From Planctomycetota bacterium (GTDB lineage: Bacteria > Planctomycetota > Phycisphaerae > UBA1845): DNA of 64,000 bases. The notes beneath the pieces were generated by a model. The model saw only the letters and a program-made list of their open reading frames with translations, did no database searches and had not been told where the DNA came from. This document shows positions 8,166 to 17,017 of the stretch, in pieces. The stretch spans positions 4,146 to 68,145 of the forward strand of contig JAJRSP010000064.1 of NCBI GenBank assembly GCA_024278775.1, given 5' to 3'. Position numbers and translations under genes: made by a program. Numbering within the stretch: position 1 is the stretch's first letter; each line of letters starts with the position of its first letter.

Positions 8166-9106
8166 TTCGGTGATGGCGACCATATCGTCTCGAACCGCGT
8201 CATCAGCCCGTCCGCAACGCCCTCCGCCATCGCATCGGGCGTAAGATCGACCCACGCGACATCCTCAAACCGCTTGAACCAGGTGCGTTGGGACTTCGCA
8301 AGCTGACGGGTGTTGATTTTGATCATTTCGATCGCTTCCGCAAGGCTGAGCCCGCCTTGCAGGTGCTGAATGATTTCTGCATAGCCCACGGCCTTGCGGG
8401 CGGTGGTGCTCAGCGGCTCCGGCTCGTCGAGCAACGCCCGGACCTCCGCCACCAACCCCGACTCGATCATCCGCCGCACGCGATCATTCGTGCGATGATT
8501 TTGATCCTCCCGCTCACGACGCAACACGATGATCTGCGCGTCGTAGCGGCGTTGCCGATCCCACTGCAACTGAAGCGAGCTGATCGGCGATCCGGTGAGT
8601 TCAAACACTTCCAACGCTCGCACAATTCGACGAAGATCGTTCGGATGAATACGCGTCGCGGCCTCCGGATCAACCCGCACCAAACGTTCGTACAGCACGT
8701 CGCCGCCTAGCGATTGCGCCTCATGCCTTAGCCGCGAGCGAATCTGTTCGTCAGCCCCCGGGCCTTCAAAAAGCCCGTCGAGCAGTGACTTGACGTACAA
8801 CGGCGTACCGCCCACCACGAATACGGGCCGCCCGCGTTTTTGGATGTCGGCGATGGCCGCGTCCGCCTGCTCCACAAACTGCGCCACCGAGTATTCCTCG
8901 CTCGGCTCGGCCACGTCGATCAGATGATGCGGAATCTTCGCTCGTATCTCGGCGTTCGGCTTGGCCGTCCCGATGTCCATCCGGCGGTAGACTTTCATCG
9001 AGTCAATGCTGACGATTTCTCCCCCGACGCGTGAGGCGAGTTCTCGTCCCAACGTCCCCTTGCCGCAGCCGGTACACCCCAGGATAAACGTCAGTCGCGC
9101 CGTCAT
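8162..9106 (-). CDS. miaA: tRNA dimethylallyltransferase MiaA
   Basis: Transfers an isoprenoid from DMAPP to A37 of tRNAs reading UNN codons. Diagnostic MiaA blocks are present: SIDSMKVYRRMDIGTAKP, IPHHLIDVAEPSEEYSVAQF, VVGGTPLYVKSLLDGLF, LRRIVRALEVFELTG and the C-terminal TRQLAKSQRTWFKR. The P-loop reads GCTGCGKGT, an adenylate-kinase-like GKGT rather than the usual GPTASGKT. Start: ATG 9106 (MTARLTFILG) fits the family; a GTG at 9127, 6 bp after the rex stop, would add 7 residues. About 314 residues, typical. Sits in a rex-miaA-ABC operon. Confidence 0.95.
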   Translation of the reverse strand: MTARLTFILGCTGCGKGTLGRELASRVGGEIVSIDSMKVYRRMDIGTAKPNAEIRAKIPHHLIDVAEPSEEYSVAQFVEQADAAIADIQKRGRPVFVVGGTPLYVKSLLDGLFEGPGADEQIRSRLRHEAQSLGGDVLYERLVRVDPEAATRIHPNDLRRIVRALEVFELTGSPISSLQLQWDRQRRYDAQIIVLRREREDQNHRTNDRVRRMIESGLVAEVRALLDEPEPLSTTARKAVGYAEIIQHLQGGLSLAEAIEMIKINTRQLAKSQRTWFKRFEDVAWVDLTPDAMAEGVADGLMTRFETIWSPSPK

Positions 9107-9133
9107 AGACCACTCGTGATGAGCCACCGATCG

Positions 9134-9784
9134 CTAGGTGGATGTCCCGTCCGTACCCACTTGGAACGAGAGCTGTTCCAAATGAACGGCAAGGTCCACA
9201 GATGATACACTGACACCTTCATCGACGCGCAACACGATCGGTGCAAAATTGAGTATGCCCCGGACCCCGGCTGCCATCATCGCGTCGGCCACTCGCTGAG
9301 CGGCGGAAGCGGGTACGGCCAGGATCCCCGTGCGAATGTTCTCCGCCTTCACCACCTCGGGCATTTTCTCCAGAGACCATACCACCAAGCGGCTGGGACC
9401 GTCTATCGTCTGCCCGATTTTCTTTTCGTCTGCATCGAAGACAGCCACCACATCAAAACCCCGCTGGGAAAACCCCCGATAGGCCAGCAGCGCTCTGCCC
9501 AGGTTTCCAGCTCCAACCAAAAGCACGTGGGATGTCTTGTCGGTGCCGAGAATCCGCCGAACACGCTGAATCAGTTCGGGAACGCGATACCCAATTCCCG
9601 GATGTCCAAACTGACCGAAGTAGGCGAAGTCCTTGCGAACCTGGGCATCGGACAACCCCAGAACCGCCCCCAGTTCGCGACTGGACACCGTTTTTCGATC
9701 GGCCGCATGGAACGCCTCGAGCTGTCGCAGGTAGAGACTCAGCCGCTTGACCGCCGGAGTTGGAATGTGGTCGGTCTTCGCCAT
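9134..9784 (-). CDS. rex: Redox-sensing transcriptional repressor Rex
   Basis: Rex senses the NADH/NAD+ ratio and represses genes of fermentation and anaerobic respiration. The N-terminal winged helix (KTVSSRELGAVLGLSDAQVRKD, then FGQFGHPGIGY) and the Rossmann domain (HVLLVGAGNLGRALLAY, FDVVAVFDADEKKIG) are complete, with the C-terminal domain-swapped helix. 216 residues, normal length. First gene of the minus-strand operon behind the promoter at 9854-9883. An obvious target in this window would be nifJ or the malic enzyme, though no full Rex operator was found at either. Confidence 0.95.
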   Translation of the reverse strand: MAKTDHIPTPAVKRLSLYLRQLEAFHAADRKTVSSRELGAVLGLSDAQVRKDFAYFGQFGHPGIGYRVPELIQRVRRILGTDKTSHVLLVGAGNLGRALLAYRGFSQRGFDVVAVFDADEKKIGQTIDGPSRLVVWSLEKMPEVVKAENIRTGILAVPASAAQRVADAMMAAGVRGILNFAPIVLRVDEGVSVSSVDLAVHLEQLSFQVGTDGTST

Positions 9785-9853
9785 ACCGGTACCGCACGAT
9801 TAGCCGTTTCAGGTGACTTACGGTCGCTGGCCCACACCGACCGCCGTGAGAGG

Positions 9854-9883
9854 ACTATAGTCGGAGTCACAAAAGGCAGTCAA
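9854..9883 (-). promoter_or_regulatory. Promoter of the rex operon
   Basis: Minus strand TTGACT (9878-9883) and TATAGT (9854-9859) with an 18-nt spacer. The spacer contains TTGTGA, one half of the Rex consensus TTGTGAA-N6-TTCACAA, but the second half is not conserved, so autoregulation is only a possibility. The start codon of rex is 70 nt downstream of the -10. Confidence 0.6.
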
Positions 9884-10110
9884 GAATGGACCGAAACCTC
9901 CGGATTCGCGCTTGACACCAAATGGGGTCAGTGGATAGGGTCTGGCAGGCTGTAGAGTCTCGGCGAGCTAACGATTTGGGTCGCCGTCAATGCGGTTTGT
10001 GCGTCAATCGACCGCTCCCATGCGGCCGATGGGGCGCTGCAGGACCGTTGGCCAGCCTCTGGCAGGCTGCCCTGTGGCTTACGATTTCTTTGGCGTGGAG
10101 AGAACGAACG

Positions 10111-11205
10111 ATGAGAAGTTCCGCTCGGTTTCGAGCGAGCCTGGCGCTGTGGTGGCTTATGCCCGTTGGCGTCGTCAGTGCCCAAAGCGCCGTGGATCAG
10201 GCGATCGACGCCATCCGACAGCTAAACAGCATCGGTCCGAACGACCAACGTCAGATCAAAAGCTGGATTGAGAATCAGGTGGATCAGCTCGCTGCGACGA
10301 CCAACGCCGAGCGGCTGGACGGGTTCAACGACAAGGCGTTCCGCAAGTTTCGCGATGCGATGCAGGGACAGTTTGAACACAAAAATAACACGGCGGAGTT
10401 CATCAAGAGTCTCACCGAGCAAACCGCGGTGGTGGCTACCGAACGGTTTTCTAAAACCGACGTTCCCAGTTCCGTGCTGCGTGGGTTGGCCCGATCTTTG
10501 GTAGATCAAGACCGCTTCGAAGCCGTCCCGGGTCTCATCGCCGGTCTGAAAGTGACCGATGAGTCCACCCGGTATCTCTGCGCACGTGGGTTATCGGCGC
10601 AGCGGATCGCCATCGGACAAGACGCGACTGTTTTCACTCAGGTTTCTCAGGCGCTCGAAGCGGCCGGTATCCAAGAGCCAAACGGCTTCATCGTCGGACG
10701 CATCTATGAGGCACTCCATTACCCGGACCAGGTCTCCGCGGTCTTTCCGATTTATATGAAGATTTTCGACGCGCGATTGAAGAGCCGTAGGTCGGGTGCA
10801 AATGCTGACATCGCCGAAACCTTTGCATACGAGTTTTTCCGCAGCGTGGCTTCCGGACTGGATAACAACCAAAAAACCGAATTGGTTCGGCGGTTGGCCG
10901 TGTTCCTTCGGCTTGACGCTGAACGTTACAACAACCCGGCGTTGCAACCGCCTAGCAATATATCCGCTCCGGACCTCGGCTACACGGAGCGGGACGCGCT
11001 CGAACGACGGCTGGACGGCTGCGAGGCAATCCTGGTAATCGTTGTGGGCAGCGGAAAGGGTGGAAACATCCGAGGCGAATTCGCCAGCAACGGATATGCC
11101 GGTCGTGCGGCCGTCCTCCAGGAAGCGAAAAAGTGGTACGGCGACGGAACCGTCACCGGCGTGCTCAACGCAGCCCCGTGGAACGTGCCCGTCGGCGCGC
11201 CGTAG
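10111..11205 (+). CDS. Secreted hypothetical protein
   Basis: 364 residues, function unknown. Start ATG 10111 opens a good signal peptide: MRSSARFRASLALWWLMPVG, followed by VVSAQS, a likely signal peptidase I site after VSA. The mature protein is mainly helical and soluble, with short alternating charged segments reminiscent of HEAT-like repeats (VLRGLARSLVDQDRFEAVPG, RYLCARGLSAQRIAIG), but no family is recognised. C-terminal part is glycine and alanine rich (GSGKGGNIRGEF). It stands alone between the divergent rex promoter and the opp operon. The longer frame back to 9922 lacks a signal peptide and is not preferred. Confidence 0.75.
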   Translation: MRSSARFRASLALWWLMPVGVVSAQSAVDQAIDAIRQLNSIGPNDQRQIKSWIENQVDQLAATTNAERLDGFNDKAFRKFRDAMQGQFEHKNNTAEFIKSLTEQTAVVATERFSKTDVPSSVLRGLARSLVDQDRFEAVPGLIAGLKVTDESTRYLCARGLSAQRIAIGQDATVFTQVSQALEAAGIQEPNGFIVGRIYEALHYPDQVSAVFPIYMKIFDARLKSRRSGANADIAETFAYEFFRSVASGLDNNQKTELVRRLAVFLRLDAERYNNPALQPPSNISAPDLGYTERDALERRLDGCEAILVIVVGSGKGGNIRGEFASNGYAGRAAVLQEAKKWYGDGTVTGVLNAAPWNVPVGAP

Positions 11206-11307
11206 TCTTTCGCCGGTGCTTCGTCGCACGCCATTCGACCTGTGGCACGGGCCAACAGGTGGTTCATCTCTTCAGAGATGAGATCGCGTGGCCCGCCACG
11301 GAACGTA

Positions 11308-11324
11308 TCCCGACACCATCGGGA
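11308..11324. repeat. Short hairpin TCCCGA-N5-TCGGGA
   Basis: Inverted repeat in the gap between the secreted unknown gene and the opp operon, similar to the one at 3666-3682. Nearby, 11264-11281 is another palindrome (TCATCTC, loop TTCA, GAGATGA). Neither has a T run, so termination is not clearly supported. Confidence 0.4.
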
Positions 11325-11464
11325 GAGGTGGGGACTCGACTGGTTCACTCATTCGCGTTCCCCACGGTAAAGGCCACGGGTCGCGGAGTCCGGCACGCGG
11401 TAGTCAGTTTGCTCCTTGGCACCTCGGCGGACCGGATTCCGGTGCCGCCGCTTGGATCAACGGA

Positions 11465-13312
11465 ATGGTCCGAACACTCTCGCCGCTCATCGCGTTGCTC
11501 CTCGTCGGGGGCGTCTGTTGGGTGGCGCTGGGCCGACCGGAACCCCGGGCCGACCTCACCTACGCCAACCCGCAAGGCATCCACACGCTGGACCCGGCCC
11601 GGATGAGCTGGACGAACGACCTCCGGGTCGCGCTGAATCTGTGGGAAGGATTGACGACCTGGAACCCGGTGGACCTGACGCCCATCGCGGGTGTGGCCAA
11701 GCACCCGCCGGCCATCTCGGACGATGGGTTGCAATACACGTTCACCCTGCGGCCCGACGCTCGCTGGTCCAACGGCGATCCCGTCACCAGCGCCGATTTC
11801 ATCCGTGGCTGGCGTCGCGGCATGGAACCCGGCACAGGGATGGACTACACGTTCTTCTTCACCGATCACATTGTCGGGGCGAAGGCGTATGTCGATTGGC
11901 GGCGAGAGGCCGTGGCCATCCTCGTCCCGCTCTCACGATTGGCGCAGGGATGGGAGATTAACGCGGAGCAGAAGAAGGCGTTGGGGGATCGTTTCCCAGG
12001 CAACGGAAACAACTGGCGGCAAATCCACAAAGATGCGTTACAGCGCCATGCGGCCGAGATGGGCGAACGGTTCGACCGCGTGGGCGTTTCGGCACCGGAC
12101 GAACACACGCTGATCGTTCGGCTCAACGCACCGTGCCCCTATTTTCTCGATCTGCTGGCCATGCCGATTTTTCTCCCCATTCACAAAAGCATCAGCATGT
12201 TTCGCCGGGGGACGGAAGGCCTCCCGATCACGGCGCAGGGCTTGGTGATCTATGACCCGCAGTGGACGAAGCCGGAGGATCACGCCGGAGGTTACGAAGG
12301 TCTCGTCACCAACGGGGCGTACCGGCTGGCCGGCTGGAGTTTCAAACGCCGGCTGCGACTTGCGAAAAACCCGTACTTTCATGATGCCGATTCAGTTCGC
12401 TGCCGAACGATCGATATGGTGGTTCTCGAAAACGTAAGTGCGTCGATCATGGCGTATGAACGCGGCGAGATTGACTTTTTGCCGAGCATGAACGTGCCCT
12501 ACGACCACGAAATCGCCCGGCTCGCCGAGACCGGTGCCCGGCCCGACTTCGTCCTTAGCGATGTGCTCGCGACGTACTTCCTCAATTTTAATTGTGTGAG
12601 CGAGACGGTGGGCGGCGTCCGCAACCCGTTTCTCGATCCGCGTGTCAGAAAGGCCTTTGCGCTGGCGGTGAACAAAGAGCAGATCGTCCGAGATGTGCTT
12701 CGTCGCGGCGACCGAATTGCCGGCAGTTTCGTGCCACCGGGTGTCATTCCGGGTTACGAGCCACCGTCCGGATTGGTCCATAACGCCGACGCGGCGCGGG
12801 CGCTGCTCGCGGAGGCGGGCTTCCCTGACGGTGTGGGTCTGCCCGTGATCGATCTGCTCTACACGCCAAGCGACAGCCGCATCGTGCAGGCGCTATCGCG
12901 TATGTGGGCCGTGACGCTGGGCGTGCGGGTGAACCTTCGCGGCAAGGAGAGCCGCACGCTCGCCGACGACAAGGCCCATCACCGTTTCATGATCGCCCGA
13001 GGCAATTGGTACGCCGACTACAACGACCCGACGACGTTTCTCGATTGTCTGCTGCGGGGTAACGGCAACAACGACAGCGGCTATGCCAATGAGGCCTATG
13101 ACGCGCTATTGGAAGCGGCCAATGGAGAACGCGACGCGACGCGGCGCAGTGAGCTGCTTCGACGCGCAGAAGCGATCATCGTCGAGGACGATCTGCCGAT
13201 CCTACCGATCTTGTTTTACCGCGAGCCGATCGCCATCTCGCCGCGTGTTCACGGGCTTCACGCCAACGCGCGGCTCTGGTTCCCCTTCCGATACGTGACG
13301 GTCACGCCATGA
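11465..13312 (+). CDS. oppA: Peptide/dipeptide ABC transporter substrate-binding protein (OppA-like)
   Basis: Solute-binding protein family 5, 615 residues. Start ATG 11465 gives an N-terminal hydrophobic segment (LSPLIALLLVGGVCWVALG); the cysteine is not in a canonical lipobox because the preceding residue is valine, so it may be membrane-anchored or use an ordinary signal. Family hallmarks: PQGIHTLDPARMSW, LWEGLTTWNP, FTLRPDARWSNGDPVTSADF, TNGAYRLAGW, NPFLDPRVRKAFALAVNKE and WYADYNDPTTFLD. An insertion of about 60 residues after the DF(I)RGW region (VDWRREAV... to KDALQRH) is larger than in many homologues. First gene of the operon, overlapping oppB by 4 bp. Confidence 0.92.
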   Translation: MVRTLSPLIALLLVGGVCWVALGRPEPRADLTYANPQGIHTLDPARMSWTNDLRVALNLWEGLTTWNPVDLTPIAGVAKHPPAISDDGLQYTFTLRPDARWSNGDPVTSADFIRGWRRGMEPGTGMDYTFFFTDHIVGAKAYVDWRREAVAILVPLSRLAQGWEINAEQKKALGDRFPGNGNNWRQIHKDALQRHAAEMGERFDRVGVSAPDEHTLIVRLNAPCPYFLDLLAMPIFLPIHKSISMFRRGTEGLPITAQGLVIYDPQWTKPEDHAGGYEGLVTNGAYRLAGWSFKRRLRLAKNPYFHDADSVRCRTIDMVVLENVSASIMAYERGEIDFLPSMNVPYDHEIARLAETGARPDFVLSDVLATYFLNFNCVSETVGGVRNPFLDPRVRKAFALAVNKEQIVRDVLRRGDRIAGSFVPPGVIPGYEPPSGLVHNADAARALLAEAGFPDGVGLPVIDLLYTPSDSRIVQALSRMWAVTLGVRVNLRGKESRTLADDKAHHRFMIARGNWYADYNDPTTFLDCLLRGNGNNDSGYANEAYDALLEAANGERDATRRSELLRRAEAIIVEDDLPILPILFYREPIAISPRVHGLHANARLWFPFRYVTVTP

Positions 13313-14229
13313 CGCGCATGCTCACGAGACGAATCCTCGCCGGCATCGTCACGATCGCATGCATCTACGCACTGACGTTCATCATGGTGGTTTCGATCCC
13401 CGGCAACCCGTTTCAGCAGGGGCAACACCGACTCTCGGCCGACGTCGAAGCCGCGATGCGCGCGCGGTACCACATGGACAACAACTGGCTCTATTTCTGG
13501 GAGTTTCTCCGCGGGGCGGTTCGGCTGGATTTCGGCCCGACCTTCACCTACGCCGACTGGACGTGTAACCAGATCATCGCCGCCTCGCTGCCCATCTCGA
13601 TGGCCATCGGGCTGGCGGCCATGCTGATCGCGTTGGTGGTCGGCGTGCCGATCGGCGTGCTCGGGGCGGTCCGGCGGAACAGTTGGCTGGACCTCTCCGC
13701 GACCACGCTGATCCTCACCGGAATCTCGTTGCCGACGTTCGTCACGGGGTCGGCGCTGCTGATCGTGGTCGGCGTCAAGCTCCAGCTCGCGCCGGTGGGT
13801 GGCTGGGGTACGTTCGCCCACCTGCCGCTCCCCGCCGTTGCGCTTTCACTGCCGTTCATGGCCTACATCGCCCGGCTCACCCGCGCCGGGATGATCGACG
13901 CGCTCGGCGCTGACTATGTGCGTACCGCCATCGCAAAGGGGACCAGCCGCCAACGCGTCATCTGGCGACATGCGTTGCCCGTCGCGATGCTACCTGTGCT
14001 GAGTTTCCTCGGTCCAGCGACAGCGCAGGCCGTCACTGGTTCGTTTGTCGTCGAGAAAGTGTTCGGCATACCGGGCATGGGGCAGCATTTCGTCAACGCG
14101 GCCCTCAACCGCGACCCGGGGCTTCTGCTCGGCGCGGTGCTGGTGTTTTCCACGCTGCTGGTCGCGTTCAATATCGTGGTGGACCTGCTTTACAAAGCCC
14201 TGGACCCACGCATCTCGGAGGCTCTGTGA
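13309..14229 (+). CDS. oppB: Peptide ABC transporter permease (OppB-like)
   Basis: 306 residues, binding-protein-dependent permease with six membrane segments starting at residues 5-25. The EAA loop is readable as ALGADYVRTAIAKGTSRQRV, preceded by RLTRAGMIDA. Early motif TFIMVVSIPGNPF matches the OppB/DppB N-terminus. Start ATG 13309 overlaps the oppA stop (ATGA), and its own stop overlaps oppC by 4 bp, so the genes are translationally coupled. Pairs with OppC to form the membrane channel for peptides. Confidence 0.93.
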   Translation: MTRMLTRRILAGIVTIACIYALTFIMVVSIPGNPFQQGQHRLSADVEAAMRARYHMDNNWLYFWEFLRGAVRLDFGPTFTYADWTCNQIIAASLPISMAIGLAAMLIALVVGVPIGVLGAVRRNSWLDLSATTLILTGISLPTFVTGSALLIVVGVKLQLAPVGGWGTFAHLPLPAVALSLPFMAYIARLTRAGMIDALGADYVRTAIAKGTSRQRVIWRHALPVAMLPVLSFLGPATAQAVTGSFVVEKVFGIPGMGQHFVNAALNRDPGLLLGAVLVFSTLLVAFNIVVDLLYKALDPRISEAL

Positions 14230-15236
14230 TGAAGACCACCCGGCGTATGCGGTCCAGCCGAAATACCCCGACCGTCGTGGGCCTCATTCTTCTGATGGGT
14301 CTGTTTTCGATCAGCCTGGCCACCCTCCCCTATGCCATACCGTGGCACAACGTGCAGGCGCTCACCCTGGCCATACGCCATGAACCGTCGTTTACCCCGG
14401 TCGTCCCGATGAAGGCGTTTGTGTCGAGTGATACCACCGGCGTGAATCACGAAACCGCGACCTCGGGCGTGTCTACGCTCACTCAACTGGCGCATGCGGC
14501 CACCTCGTGGTTTGGGCATGACGACCTGGGCAGGAGCTTGTTTTACCGGGTCTGGCCCGGTTTTCTGGTCAGTCTCGCGATCGGACTGTCGGCCGCGATC
14601 ATCGCCGCGGGTCTCGGCACCACCTGGGGGGCGACGGCGGCCATCTTCGGTGGTCGGGTCGACCGCGTGATGATGCGCGTGGTCGATGTGCTATACGGGC
14701 TGCCCTACATTCTGATGGTGATCCTCTTGAAGATTGGTATCACCGAGCCGTTGGCGAGGCTGTTCGGCGGCGTCACCGTGGGGGCCGACTTGGCAATTCT
14801 TCTCATGGCGATCGGCGGCGTAAGCTGGCTGACGATGGCTCGGGTTGTCCGCGGGCAGGTGCTCGCCCTCAAGGCGCAGCCCTACGTCGAGGCGGCCCGC
14901 GCAACCGGCGCATCCACCTTCTATCTATTGAGGCGGCACATCGTGCCCAATCTGGTCGGGCCGATCCTCACCTACGCGACGCTCGTCATCCCGCAGGCCA
15001 TCTTGCAGGAATCGTTCTTGAGCTTCCTCGGCATCGGCGTGCAGGCCCCGACCCCGTCGCTCGGACAGTTGGCGGCCGACGGCATCGAAGCCGTCAATAC
15101 GTTCGTTGGTTTCTGGTGGCTGATCGTCTTCCCCTGTCTGGTGCTGGTGATCGCACTCGTCTCCTTCAACTTCATCGGCGATGCCCTGCGCGACGCGTTC
15201 GACCCGAAGTCAAACCAGGTGACCATGCTCACATGA
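14226..15236 (+). CDS. oppC: Peptide ABC transporter permease (OppC-like)
   Basis: 336 residues. N-terminal helix (VVGLILLMGLFSISLATLPY) is followed by a periplasmic stretch of about 70 residues with WFGHDDLGRSLFYRVWPG, the classical OppC HPFGTDxxGRD-like motif, then five more helices. The EAA loop is YVEAARATGASTFYLLRRHI. Motif ESFLSFLGIGVQAPTPSLGQ near the C-terminus is typical of OppC/DppC. Four-bp overlaps on both sides bind it into the operon. Confidence 0.94.
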   Translation: MMKTTRRMRSSRNTPTVVGLILLMGLFSISLATLPYAIPWHNVQALTLAIRHEPSFTPVVPMKAFVSSDTTGVNHETATSGVSTLTQLAHAATSWFGHDDLGRSLFYRVWPGFLVSLAIGLSAAIIAAGLGTTWGATAAIFGGRVDRVMMRVVDVLYGLPYILMVILLKIGITEPLARLFGGVTVGADLAILLMAIGGVSWLTMARVVRGQVLALKAQPYVEAARATGASTFYLLRRHIVPNLVGPILTYATLVIPQAILQESFLSFLGIGVQAPTPSLGQLAADGIEAVNTFVGFWWLIVFPCLVLVIALVSFNFIGDALRDAFDPKSNQVTMLT

Positions 15237-16381
15237 CCCACGCCCCCCCCATCCTTAAAACAAGCATCCTTGAGATTCGAGACCTGAGCGTCTCGTTTCA
15301 GATCACCGGACGGCGCGTGCCCGTGGTCGAGGGGGTGTCTCTTTCAATCCCGAGGGGGAAGGTCGTGGCCCTGGTCGGGGAGAGCGGCTGCGGGAAGAGT
15401 GTCACGGCGCTATCGGTGCTGCGGCTGCTACCCGAACCGCCGGCAGCCATCGACTCCGGAGCGATATGGCTGACCCCACCAGGCGAGCGCTCCGAAAACG
15501 ATCCGGTTGATCTTCTTCAACTCCGCGATCGAGAGCTGCGGCGCGTGCGCGGCGCGCGCGTGGCCATGGTGTTTCAAGAACCGCTGACCTCGCTTCATCC
15601 CGTACTTACGGCCGGGGAGCAGATCGTCGAGGCAATCCGGCTGCACGAGAAGGTGTCCCGTCGTGACGCGCGGGCCAGGGCGATCGCCCTGCTGGACGAT
15701 GTCGGTATCGACCATCCCTCACAGCGGTTCCATGCCTATGCCCATGAGCTTTCGGGCGGTATGCGGCAGCGCGTGATGATCGCGATGGCGCTCGCGGCCG
15801 ATCCCGAGGTGCTCATCGCCGACGAGCCGACCACCGCACTCGACAGTATGATCCGATCTCAGATTCTCGATCTGCTTGCCAAGCTGCAAGAGGCACGCGG
15901 ACTTGGCGTGCTTCTGATCACGCATGATCTCGGCGTGGTGGCGCGGGTGGCCGACGAGGTGGCGGTGATGTACGCCGGGCGCATCGTCGAACGGGCGACG
16001 GCCCGGGCGCTTTTCGCCAATCCGCAACACCCCTACACGCTCGGACTGATGCAATGCGTACCGCGCACCACGGGCGACGCCCCCAGCCGGCTGGCCGTCA
16101 TCGAGGGGAACGTACCCCGACCGGAATCCAAACCGCCAGGCTGCGCGTTTCACCCGCGTTGCCTGCTGGCTCGGCAGCGAGCGGCGTTGCCGGGGGCGGA
16201 CACGATAGCGCTCGAACCACCGGCGACGGGCGTCGTGCCGCGCCGGTGCATTACAACCACTGAGACCGCACGCTCAGGCCAACCCAACTTGCGAGAAATC
16301 AGCCCGGGGCACCTCGTCGCGTGCTGGGAAATCGCCGCCCCCCCCGATAGCAGGCTCGCAGCCGGTAAACCATGCCCGTAG
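15233..16381 (+). CDS. oppD: Peptide ABC transporter ATP-binding protein (OppD-like)
   Basis: 382 residues. Start ATG 15233 overlaps the oppC stop by 4 bp. Walker A VALVGESGCGKSVTAL, Q-loop VFQEPLTSLHP, signature HELSGGMRQRVMIAMALA and Walker B EVLIADEPTTALD are intact. The C-terminal oligopeptide-transporter domain has the cysteine-rich PPGCAFHPRC and VPRRC, which in OppD/DppD proteins holds an Fe-S cluster; one or more of the usual cysteines seem shifted (HPRCLLARQRAALPG instead of RC..A...C). A tail of about 45 residues follows. No OppF-like partner follows, so it may act as a homodimer or share another ATPase. Confidence 0.93.
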   Translation: MTHAPPILKTSILEIRDLSVSFQITGRRVPVVEGVSLSIPRGKVVALVGESGCGKSVTALSVLRLLPEPPAAIDSGAIWLTPPGERSENDPVDLLQLRDRELRRVRGARVAMVFQEPLTSLHPVLTAGEQIVEAIRLHEKVSRRDARARAIALLDDVGIDHPSQRFHAYAHELSGGMRQRVMIAMALAADPEVLIADEPTTALDSMIRSQILDLLAKLQEARGLGVLLITHDLGVVARVADEVAVMYAGRIVERATARALFANPQHPYTLGLMQCVPRTTGDAPSRLAVIEGNVPRPESKPPGCAFHPRCLLARQRAALPGADTIALEPPATGVVPRRCITTTETARSGQPNLREISPGHLVACWEIAAPPDSRLAAGKPCP

Positions 16382-16552
16382 CCATTCTCCCCCATCCGAA
16401 GGGGTTGACAGATCGAGCGCAACGTCCGATCCGTGTCTCGACGTGATTTATCGGTCCCCCGCGTCCCCTCTCGCGTTCATGGGGAATAACTCGGCTACCC
16501 CGATCAGATGTCCGATCTAGCCGTAGGAGATGTTTACAAAGAGAGCAACGTC

Positions 16553-16912
16553 ATGACGAGCAGACATACCGCGCCGGCTGGTCTTCCAAGCTGGCTCACC
16601 GAAGCTATCGAAGAAGGCGAGCCGCTCGAAAGCATCCCCAACAAGCGGCACGATGACCGACTGGTCTCGGCGCTCTACTGTCTGGTCGAGCAGGATGGCG
16701 TATCCAGCGACACGCTCTCGGCCCAAGTCTCCAACGTCAGCGTGCATGGTCTGGGTATGATTACGAGAAAGCCCATTCCACCCGGACAGCGAATCCATAT
16801 CTCCCCCGGCGATGGTTCTGACGGGGATGCCGTAGAAGCGCTGGTAGCCCACTGCACCCAAACGGTCCAGGGCTATAAAGTCGGCTGCACGTTCACCCGC
16901 CTGTTGAGCTAA
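16553..16912 (+). CDS. PilZ-domain protein
   Basis: 119 residues. The two c-di-GMP-binding motifs are readable: RHDDR (RxxxR) at about residues 31-35 and NVSVHGLG ((D/N)xSxxG) near residue 62, followed by the beta-barrel GQRIHISP, EALVAHCTQTVQGYKVGCTF. PilZ proteins bind cyclic di-GMP and control motility or surface polysaccharides. Start ATG 16553 chosen for AAAGAGAG 8 nt upstream; ATG 16508 is in frame but lacks a ribosome site. Single-domain protein with no related neighbour, so its target is unknown. Confidence 0.8.
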   Translation: MTSRHTAPAGLPSWLTEAIEEGEPLESIPNKRHDDRLVSALYCLVEQDGVSSDTLSAQVSNVSVHGLGMITRKPIPPGQRIHISPGDGSDGDAVEALVAHCTQTVQGYKVGCTFTRLLS

Positions 16913-17017
16913 TCGCCGCCATCGAGTATTCTCCCCCTCCGACGCCGGTGTTGCGGGTGGCACGCAGGCTTTCCGTACCGGCATAGAGAGTACCCATTGG
17001 TAGAAAAGGAAGAAACG

